From positions 1 through 5,644 of the forward strand of contig QNEG01000124.1 of assembly GCA_003645115.1 (NCBI GenBank): a stretch of 5,644 nt of DNA, given 5' to 3'. Each line of letters opens with the position of its first letter. Position 1 is the stretch's first letter. This DNA comes from a bacterium. Its GTDB lineage: Bacteria; UBP14; UBA6098; B30-G16. Shown here in pieces: positions 1 to 5,644 of this stretch. The notes below the pieces were generated by a model that saw only the letters and a program-made list of their open reading frames with translations, searched no databases and was not told the origin of the DNA. The translations under genes and the position numbers were made by a program.

Positions 1-51
1 ACCGGAAATATCATTAAAGGTGAACAAAAAAATATTTGTAATTAACTAAAT

Positions 52-57
52 AGGAGG
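52..57 (+). promoter_or_regulatory. Ribosome binding site of the M6-like protease gene
   Basis: A perfect AGGAGG lies five bases before the ATG at 63. It fixes this ATG as the start and fits the signal peptide that begins there. The surrounding 1-51 leader is very AT-rich. No -35/-10 pair could be chosen over the background, and the Bacteroidota-type TAnnTTTG box is absent. Confidence 0.85.
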
Positions 58-62
58 CAAAT

Positions 63-3000
63 ATGAGAAAGCTATTAATCGGTCTCATTTTTATTTTTCT
101 TATGTCAAATTCATTAGCATGGAAATTTGAAGAACCAGAAGATACAACAACATATATAATAACCCCAATTACTGATACAGTCGGAATAATTATTTTGCCT
201 GTTATGGCGGAAGAGAGAATTTGGCTACCTGATACAATAGATTCCTTACAAAATAATGGACATTGGTATAGTCCAATACCAGATTCTTTCTTCGTTAAGC
301 CGACATATTTCGACTCCATATACTCTGCTGACACTAGTATTGATTACTCAATCGGAAGATACTTCTGGGATAATTCGAATGGTAAATATTATATTGAGAG
401 AGTAGCGGTATTAACTAACGGTGATTCATTGTGGCACTCTGATACTACCCAGGATATTGATCTTGAAAATGCTCAGTCGGATATAAGAAAATTAGTTTGG
501 AAGTTATTACCAACGATTGACGAGGATTTTGATTTTGGACCATTCGATATAGATTGCGATTCTTATGTAGATATGATGTATGCATTAGGGAGAGTTCCTC
601 TAATGAGCAAAGGTAGCAATTCTTTATGGTTGAGTGGAATCTACAAAACGAATGATACAAATTCTTGTGGTGATACAGTGTCTATTAAAAAAACTATGCC
701 ATGGGGATGTGGATACAAAAAATTGGAAGAAATGCACATCATTTGTCATGAATTTGGACATAATCCTATCGGTTTGGGACATCCTTTCAATGCACGAAGT
801 GATCCTAAATACATAAGTGTAGGTTCATTTGATGTGATGAATTATGCGCCTTATGCGGATAATATACATGGTCCCTGGCGATATCATGATTATATGAGAA
901 TGAAATTAAGTTGGCTTGATACTATAGTAATCAATGAGACGAAATTTAATTATAGAATTATATCTGTTGATTCTTCTAATATTTACAAAATAAGACCTTA
1001 TAACGAGTATCAACCGCTATATTGTTTATCAAATCCTCAATATTTTATTTTAGCTCATCATCGTAAAATAGTTTGGTGGGAATTGGAATGGCCAGATAAG
1101 GGAATATTTATTTACCATATAGACCCAGACTTTGGTGATAATAAGCATCCATTACATAAAGAATATGACCCGGAATGTCCATCTGGTTTATATAGTTGGC
1201 GAAATGATACCACAATTCTTGAATCAAATGATACAATTATCACTCTTGCTTTTATTGCTCCCTGCCCAGATTCAGGTAAGGATAGTCTTGATGATTTTTA
1301 TACCCAACCACTGATAAAATATAAAGAAGAACCTGGCACATGGTATTTTTCACATTTTGATAGTTTTTACAAACATCCTGAAACAGCAGCTCGTTGGAAA
1401 CTATTTAAAAGTCGCTATGGAAATGAAACCACATTATTCACGGGAAATGGTTTAATCTTTGACATTCACTCTAATCCCAATTCTAATTTATATTCCAGTC
1501 TTGATAGTTTAACATCACAATCCATTTGTTCCCATATCGGCATTCGGTTTAAAGAAATTTATCAGGACAGTGCTGTTGTCGATATCCTCCTCAACCAGTG
1601 GTCGGGGATACTGGATAGCAATTCATACGCTTGGAATATGAGCCAATACGAAATAACCGGCGATTTGACCATTTCCGATACTTGCACATTGACCACATCG
1701 GATAGCACACTGATATATTTTCCATACGATGAGGATGACCAGTGCGGAGGAGTGGATACGACTTTCCCGGAGATAATAGTGGATGGAGAACTGGTGGATT
1801 CTGCCAGCTGGATGTTTCATAACCAAGTGGGTTTCTATTTCCGTGAACTACCAGCTCCCGGCGAGGATTCTATTTATGTATTCAAATTCTATTTCCCCAC
1901 CATTTCAGATAGCCAAGCTTCTATAATTAGGATAGCGAGTATATATAATGATTCTTTGGGAGTATGGAAAGATGTCCCATCAACATTTATATCATCGCCA
2001 TTCGGGCACGGTATTAGCACAGGTTATTGTGTTAGATTGCATCCTGATTGGAGCGATAGTTTCGATGCAAGCGGTATAGAATTTCAAATGTTACCTATGA
2101 AGTTAGATACACCTATTGTAAGTGATTCTGTGAAAATAACAAATATCGCGTTGGAGAAAATTTCTATCGAAGATTTCGATACTATGACAATTTTTACACA
2201 GATAGACCCATTCGCTAAAATTTATCCCCACCTGCCCATAAGATTGCAACCACCACCAAAACCGCTATTTCATATACCATACACTATGGATACAGCAAAA
2301 TTTGCGCTGAGAGTTGAAAACAACGGGAGCAAAGAATATTTCGATCGAATATTATTTAGAGCTATAGACCGCAGCGTATTCCAAATTTCCATATCCGACC
2401 AAAATGAAAATTATTTTATACTTTCTCCGGACAGTTCCGCAGTTCCATATTTCGCAAAAAACTCGGGAGGAACCACTATCACCGATGAAATAAGTGATGA
2501 CGATTATAAAATATACTCGAATAGCAAAGATTATATCGAGATGAATTTCGACCTGACCGATTATAGCGATATAGATACGGTAATAGTAGAAGTCGATGCT
2601 ATATTACTTGACCAGGATGCTGAGTTGCGACTGGAAATATATAATCCCAAATTAGAAGATTGGGAATCGATTGGTTATTTCATTCCTCGAGTATTTAGGG
2701 CAAAAGACTATTTATCCTTTGTTCCCGATGAAACCGATACTATAAAAGCAAGATTATACTGGACCACATCATATACAATCGATTGTGTGAGGTTATATCC
2801 TAAACCGTTATCGGTCACTCCCGAGGAAATTTCATTGGACTCTGCATATCATTCCTGCGGAAAGTGTGTAACCAAAAATTTAGAATTGCTGGATGGCGAT
2901 GTAATAGATATCGGCGATGGTCAATATATCGATTTATACTTCGGTTCTGGCTCGAATATAGATACAGGCTATGTCAGAGATATATTCATATATTTTGATG

Positions 3001-4610
3001 CCGATAAAACTCCCACCGACTCTCTCTGGGCGGAGGTGGACACTTCCACCGACACAATCGAGGTAGTTAGACGAGGGACAGAAACTGCGGTAAAAGATGC
3101 TTGGGTTTGCATCGATAATGGTGACACCGGTTGCTGCGGATATACTAATTCCGATGGAAAATATAAGCCATCACTCGATCTGGATTACACTTACGATATC
3201 TACATTTCAAAGGATGGCTTCCGCCCGCTGAAAGTCCAGCATCTGGATAGCTTGTATGGCAACGAGGTCTGGTGCAACGATGTAGAACTGCTGGGCGATG
3301 CGTTCGTATATAGCGGAGATACATTGACCATATTGCCGGGGACGCAGGTTCGAGCCGTTCCCAATACAGATGCATCATCCCAATCGGGTGATTTCAACAA
3401 TGGCAGGACGGAGATAGTGGCTTACGGTGGGCATGTGGAAATCGACGGCACCAGCGATGATAAGGTAATATTGGCACCCGGTCCTGGCGGTTCTACTAAT
3501 TTCCGATGGGAGGGAGTATATTGTAGAAACGGTGGCAGCGCGGATATCGACCACGCAGATTTCAAATACTCTTATATGGCATTGCAGGGATACAATCAAC
3601 CCGGACAAATGGAGATTAAAAACAGCCGAATCGAGCTTCAGGGGATGATATATGCAAATTATGCGAATGTGGATTCCGTGAACAAAGTATTTCACGCCGA
3701 AAGCTGTTATGTGGGCAATCGAATTCAAATATTTTATGGCGGTAATTTGTGCACTGTGTATGCCTGCACACTGGATGGCGAATATTACGAGGGAGTTACA
3801 ATACAATCTTCCGAAAGTGGTATTCCAGTTTTCGAGGATTGTTATATCGAGGGGGACAACTACCGTTGCGTGAGAGCTCGTTCTTATGGGAAAGTAAAAT
3901 TTATCGATTGCATATTCGACGGCAGTGAACTTTCATCGGGTAATTATGTATTTTTATCTTATGACAATGCGGAACTATATCTCGATACCTGCACCGTAGA
4001 TGTGGCTGGTAAATCGAAGGGTGTATATTCGGGTTATAGCTCGGCATTTACAAAGAGCAGATATACCACGATCGATAACTATGATTATGGTGTGCATGTT
4101 TGCGATTCTTCTGATTTCGGCGAACTCGATGACCCCGGGCATAACTGCTTCCTCGATGATAATGGCTACGCAATATACAATTCTGGAAATTATACAATTC
4201 AGGCACAGTGGAATTATTTCGATACTTTGCTTTTCGAGGGCAATGTTACTTACGATTCTACCGACAGCGAGTGCGAACCGGATAGTTCGTTGAGCAAGAG
4301 AGTGGTGCGTTCGGAGAAACCGGTATTGCCGAGTGTTTATTCACTGGGACCTGCGGTGCCCAATCCATTCAATTCCACCGTTCAAATTTCTTTCCAGATA
4401 CCACGAAAAAGCGATATAAAACTGGAAGTATTCGACATACTGGGACGGCTGGTGCAGACCATATTATCTACCGAAATCGAGGCGGGAACTTATACCGCAA
4501 TATGGGATGGAAAAGATGACGATGGTAAGAATCTGCCATCCGGCGTGTATTTATATAGATTGAGATGTGAGGAATTCGAGGACACTAAAAAAATGACATT
4601 GATTCGATAG
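63..4610 (+). CDS. Secreted M6-like metalloprotease with beta-helix and T9SS-type sorting domain
   Basis: This is a 1515-residue exported zinc metalloprotease, probably acting outside the cell on protein substrates that cannot be named. Residues 1-19 form a signal peptide (RK, hydrophobic core, S-L-A before W20). Residues about 93-515 match the peptidase M6 pattern: a calcium-loop-like DxDxDSxxD at 162-170, HEFGH at 229-233, a Met-turn-like DVMNY at 257-261, KLSWL at 281-285, and a YFIL...GIFIYHID segment at 327-354. After this come a GDLTI segment (about 515-580), beta-sandwich-like regions (about 580-700 and 808-913), an Ig-like domain (997-1058), a beta-helix (about 1078-1395), and a sorting domain (about 1428-1515). 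The zinc motif is atypical (third ligand candidate H240), so activity is inferred rather than certain. Signal peptide plus sorting domain implies Sec export followed by outer-membrane translocation. The gene leads an operon with the small secreted protein at 4620. The exact substrate and the specific role of the accessory domains are unknown. Confidence 0.9.
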   Translation: MRKLLIGLIFIFLMSNSLAWKFEEPEDTTTYIITPITDTVGIIILPVMAEERIWLPDTIDSLQNNGHWYSPIPDSFFVKPTYFDSIYSADTSIDYSIGRYFWDNSNGKYYIERVAVLTNGDSLWHSDTTQDIDLENAQSDIRKLVWKLLPTIDEDFDFGPFDIDCDSYVDMMYALGRVPLMSKGSNSLWLSGIYKTNDTNSCGDTVSIKKTMPWGCGYKKLEEMHIICHEFGHNPIGLGHPFNARSDPKYISVGSFDVMNYAPYADNIHGPWRYHDYMRMKLSWLDTIVINETKFNYRIISVDSSNIYKIRPYNEYQPLYCLSNPQYFILAHHRKIVWWELEWPDKGIFIYHIDPDFGDNKHPLHKEYDPECPSGLYSWRNDTTILESNDTIITLAFIAPCPDSGKDSLDDFYTQPLIKYKEEPGTWYFSHFDSFYKHPETAARWKLFKSRYGNETTLFTGNGLIFDIHSNPNSNLYSSLDSLTSQSICSHIGIRFKEIYQDSAVVDILLNQWSGILDSNSYAWNMSQYEITGDLTISDTCTLTTSDSTLIYFPYDEDDQCGGVDTTFPEIIVDGELVDSASWMFHNQVGFYFRELPAPGEDSIYVFKFYFPTISDSQASIIRIASIYNDSLGVWKDVPSTFISSPFGHGISTGYCVRLHPDWSDSFDASGIEFQMLPMKLDTPIVSDSVKITNIALEKISIEDFDTMTIFTQIDPFAKIYPHLPIRLQPPPKPLFHIPYTMDTAKFALRVENNGSKEYFDRILFRAIDRSVFQISISDQNENYFILSPDSSAVPYFAKNSGGTTITDEISDDDYKIYSNSKDYIEMNFDLTDYSDIDTVIVEVDAILLDQDAELRLEIYNPKLEDWESIGYFIPRVFRAKDYLSFVPDETDTIKARLYWTTSYTIDCVRLYPKPLSVTPEEISLDSAYHSCGKCVTKNLELLDGDVIDIGDGQYIDLYFGSGSNIDTGYVRDIFIYFDADKTPTDSLWAEVDTSTDTIEVVRRGTETAVKDAWVCIDNGDTGCCGYTNSDGKYKPSLDLDYTYDIYISKDGFRPLKVQHLDSLYGNEVWCNDVELLGDAFVYSGDTLTILPGTQVRAVPNTDASSQSGDFNNGRTEIVAYGGHVEIDGTSDDKVILAPGPGGSTNFRWEGVYCRNGGSADIDHADFKYSYMALQGYNQPGQMEIKNSRIELQGMIYANYANVDSVNKVFHAESCYVGNRIQIFYGGNLCTVYACTLDGEYYEGVTIQSSESGIPVFEDCYIEGDNYRCVRARSYGKVKFIDCIFDGSELSSGNYVFLSYDNAELYLDTCTVDVAGKSKGVYSGYSSAFTKSRYTTIDNYDYGVHVCDSSDFGELDDPGHNCFLDDNGYAIYNSGNYTIQAQWNYFDTLLFEGNVTYDSTDSECEPDSSLSKRVVRSEKPVLPSVYSLGPAVPNPFNSTVQISFQIPRKSDIKLEVFDILGRLVQTILSTEIEAGTYTAIWDGKDDDGKNLPSGVYLYRLRCEEFEDTKKMTLIR
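339..1595 (+). other. M6-like catalytic domain of the protease
   Basis: This covers residues about 93-511. It starts with a segment like the M6 'dYY...SyGk' start (SIDYSIGRYF...NSNGKYY at 93-109). It contains the acidic loop D162/D164/D166/D170, then H229, E230 and H233 of HExxH, then G237 and H240, then M259. In the M6 family the motif is normally HExxHxxGxxD. Here there is one extra residue before the glycine, and His takes the place of Asp. The domain is distinctly more AT-rich than the rest of the gene. An alternative is a divergent metzincin such as M43, but the downstream GIFIYHID segment favours M6. Confidence 0.75.
3051..3236 (+). other. Gingipain/carboxypeptidase-regulatory-like Ig domain
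   Basis: This covers residues 997-1058. The order is DTIEVVRRGTETAVKDAWVCI, then a G-Y-T-N-S-D-G-K turn, then a YDIYISKDGFRPLKV strand. It fits the 'V.gA.V......g.T...G.......Y.vtv.k.gy.p' pattern of carboxypeptidase-regulatory-like domains and of the Ig domain that follows gingipain (C25) catalytic domains. The likely role is structural spacing or binding between the protease and the beta-helix. Three cysteines (in WVCI and GCCGY) may form a disulfide. Confidence 0.6.
3294..4247 (+). other. Right-handed parallel beta-helix domain with cysteine ladder
   Basis: This covers residues about 1078-1395. The entry is typical (GDAFVYSGDTLTILPGTQV), followed by an EI.A.G.VEIDGT turn and FRWEGVY. Repeating coils of 20-30 residues follow. 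A small residue or Cys recurs at the same place in each coil: A1165, S1188, C1215, C1235, C1260, C1283, C1310, S1332, C1362. The last coil is the familiar GHNCFLDDNGYAIYN... IQAQWNYF ending of bacterial beta-helix proteins. Such domains often bind polysaccharide or serve as a stalk. No catalytic residues of a polysaccharide lyase are evident, so binding or display is the safer inference. Confidence 0.75.
4344..4607 (+). other. FlgD-Ig-like / T9SS type A C-terminal sorting domain
   Basis: Residues 1427-1515 contain PNPFNS (1433-1438), FDILGR (1457-1462), then WDGKDDDGKNLPSGVYLYRL and the terminal KKMTLIR. In FCB-group bacteria this module directs proteins across the outer membrane and is usually removed or linked to the surface. 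The minus-strand gene at the right edge ends with a clear relative of it. Use of a type IX machine is inferred from the family; no secretion genes lie in the window. Confidence 0.88.
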
Positions 4611-4614
4611 GAGG
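4609..4614 (+). promoter_or_regulatory. Ribosome binding site overlapping the protease stop codon
   Basis: AGGAGG begins inside the protease TAG stop (4608-4610) and is five bases before the ATG at 4620. Sequence and spacing equal those of the first gene (TAGGAGG, N5, ATG). The overlap suggests translational coupling, so the two proteins are probably made together from one transcript. Confidence 0.85.
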
Positions 4615-4619
4615 AAAAA

Positions 4620-5180
4620 ATGCGCAGAATTATAGTATTTACAGCGATATTAATACTTGTGATATTCGGGCAATTTCACGGTGAATCGATACCGGTTTCG
4701 GATCACATCGTTCTGGAACCGCCCTCGGGAGTAGAACGGACAGAGGAACTTCCGGTGGCAGACCATTTACCTCGTCTAATTATGGAATTCGATTTGCCCG
4801 ATAGCCTACTCCAACCGACTACTGCCATTGTCGAGGCATTCCTAATGGTAAAAATTATCCCCGACGAGGAATTATCCAGCGGTCAGACATTGGATATTTA
4901 TTGCATTCCTCAAACCACACTATCCACCAGTTCTTCTGCCTGGATGACCATAACAGACACTTTACTGCGATATTCCGAAATCGGCACTTATGACCCCGAA
5001 ACAGGTGAAGTATTTTTTGAAATTTCTTCCATACTGCAGGCTATTCGTGATGGCGAAATTGAATGTTATGGATTAACTCTGGTTCCCGCAAAAAATTCGC
5101 CCGCATTCAGACTTTCTCCCGAACCCGATGCAATAAGTCTTAAATGCGAATACAGACCGGGGAAAAGAGAAATCCGATGA
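4620..5180 (+). CDS. Small exported beta-rich protein, possibly DNRLRE-like
   Basis: This 186-residue protein starts with a signal peptide: RR, a hydrophobic run IIVFTAILILVIFG at 4-17, and likely cleavage near G21. There is no lipobox Cys and no C-terminal sorting domain, so after Sec export it probably remains in the periplasm or is released by another path. The mature part alternates strands: RLIMEFDLPD (52-61), TAIVEAFLMVKI, LDIYCIP, an SAWMTI turn, EVFFEISSILQAIRDGEI, YGLTLVPA, and ISLKCEYRPG. This order resembles the beta-sandwich 'DNRLRE'-type domains (rLlrFdLs..., A.L.l.v, ...W, fdvt..v..w..g, ..L.v.y) that occur as carbohydrate- or surface-associated modules. The match is by eye and moderate. 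It lies 9 bases after the protease gene, so a partner role (inhibitor, chaperone or accessory factor) is possible but unproven. Confidence 0.82.
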   Translation: MRRIIVFTAILILVIFGQFHGESIPVSDHIVLEPPSGVERTEELPVADHLPRLIMEFDLPDSLLQPTTAIVEAFLMVKIIPDEELSSGQTLDIYCIPQTTLSTSSSAWMTITDTLLRYSEIGTYDPETGEVFFEISSILQAIRDGEIECYGLTLVPAKNSPAFRLSPEPDAISLKCEYRPGKREIR

Positions 5181-5274
5181 AATGTTCATATTTGTTGATG
5201 AATAATTAGATTACTTTGTCCTGAAAAAAGTGGTAAAGAAACAGGATAATGAATGGGAAACCAAATGTCTCCTG

Positions 5275-5644
5275 CTACCTAATCAATACCATCCTTTTCA
5301 CTTTGTCATAATCGTCGGCTATCATTCTATAAAAATATACTCCTGTGGGGTTTTCGGTTCCATTCCATACCACAGAGTGTTCTCCTTCCCGGAATTCTCC
5401 CTCTACCGGAATACTAACAATCTTGCCCATTATATCGTATATATAGATGCCGATTCGCTGTTTTTCGGCGAGAGTGAACGGAATTTTAACGGATGAATTG
5501 AATGGATTCGGGACAGGATTGCCGAGTGCTGTCTTGAGCGGCAGTTCAACTTCGTCAGCAGTTCGTCTTGCATACCCACGCAGTGAATTTATCAAGCTAA
5601 TCAGCGAGGGAGATATTTGCTCTTGCCCCGATTCGGTAATAATC
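5275..5644 (-). CDS. Sorting-domain protein, C-terminal part only (runs off right edge)
   Basis: The frame is open from the window edge to the TAG at 5275-5277 and gives 122 residues. The true start is outside the window; an in-frame TTG at 5595 is not a convincing start because the frame continues upstream without a stop and no ribosome binding site is needed. A linker (QISPSLISLINSLRGYARR...) leads into the sorting domain at about 5523-5275: NPVPNPFNSS, IYIYDIMGKIV, VVWNG, PTGVYFYRM, ending KRMVLIR. This is the same module as at the end of the M6-like protease, so the product is another exported, outer-membrane-translocated protein. Its functional domains are not visible. It converges on the protease operon with 94 bases between the stop codons. 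Confidence 0.85.
   Translation of the reverse strand, partial: IITESGQEQISPSLISLINSLRGYARRTADEVELPLKTALGNPVPNPFNSSVKIPFTLAEKQRIGIYIYDIMGKIVSIPVEGEFREGEHSVVWNGTENPTGVYFYRMIADDYDKVKRMVLIR

Noticed and set aside
1..49. Possible tail of an upstream gene: two plus frames are open from the edge and stop at 43-45 and 47-49.
   Set aside because: The fragments are only 14-15 residues, neither is recognisable, and open frames this short occur by chance.
3375..3806. A 143-codon minus-strand open frame inside the protease gene.
   Set aside because: The plus strand here encodes regular beta-helix coils, and the antisense product has no domain or start signal.
5216..5249. Imperfect inverted repeat TTGTCCTG / CAGGATAA in the convergent intergenic region, considered as a terminator.
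   Set aside because: The 18-base loop is long, one pair is a G-T wobble, and neither strand has a T-run after the stem. A weaker AT-rich hairpin at 5183-5204 has the same problem.
5230..5496. An 88-codon plus-strand open frame opposite the minus-strand gene.
   Set aside because: It lies over the clearly coding sorting domain on the other strand, has no ribosome binding site, and its product has no recognisable features.
4362..5508. A 14-base inverted repeat pair, AATCCATTCAATTC at 4362-4375 and its complement at 5495-5508.
   Set aside because: It is explained by both genes encoding NPFNS of the sorting domain with the same codons, so it is not a recombination site or element end.

Overview
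The window carries a secreted-protein locus from a bacterium with moderate to low G+C. It has two complete genes on the plus strand, a two-gene operon, and the 3' end of a third gene converging from the minus strand. The two minus- and plus-strand proteins with visible C-termini (genes 1 and 3) end in the same kind of PNPFNS...FD(I/L)LGR...GVY(L/F)YR(L/M)...LIR domain. This is the FlgD-Ig-like / type IX secretion (T9SS) type A sorting domain. It points to the FCB group or neighbouring candidate phyla (for example WOR-3/Stahlbacteria, Cloacimonadota, Marinimicrobia-like lineages). Both plus-strand genes have a perfect AGGAGG Shine-Dalgarno sequence, which is uncommon in Bacteroidota proper, so a non-Bacteroidota FCB-type lineage is more likely. 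The phylum cannot be fixed from the sequence alone.

Layout: 1-62 is a short AT-rich leader with a strong ribosome binding site. 63-4610 (+) encodes a 1515-residue exported multidomain metalloprotease. In order it has a signal peptide, an M6 (immune inhibitor A-like) catalytic domain with an unusual zinc motif, a first 'GDLTI' beta-helix-like entry segment, two beta-sandwich-like regions, a gingipain/carboxypeptidase-regulatory-like Ig domain, a right-handed parallel beta-helix with a ladder of aligned cysteines, and the sorting domain. 4620-5180 (+) encodes a 186-residue exported beta-rich protein without a sorting domain. Its ribosome binding site overlaps the protease stop codon, so the two are almost certainly co-expressed. 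5181-5274 is a short convergent intergenic region without a convincing terminator. 5275-5644 (-) is the C-terminal 122 residues of another sorting-domain protein that runs off the right edge.

Inferred biology: the large protease is exported by Sec, then moved across the outer membrane by its C-terminal domain and displayed or released to degrade or bind extracellular polymers. The small partner probably stays in the periplasm or leaves by another route. It could be an inhibitor, chaperone or accessory factor of the protease, but nothing in the sequence proves this. The most distinctive points are the altered zinc-binding motif (HExxHxxxGxxH instead of the M6 HExxHxxGxxD), the jump in base composition exactly at the end of the protease domain, and the cysteine ladder in the beta-helix.
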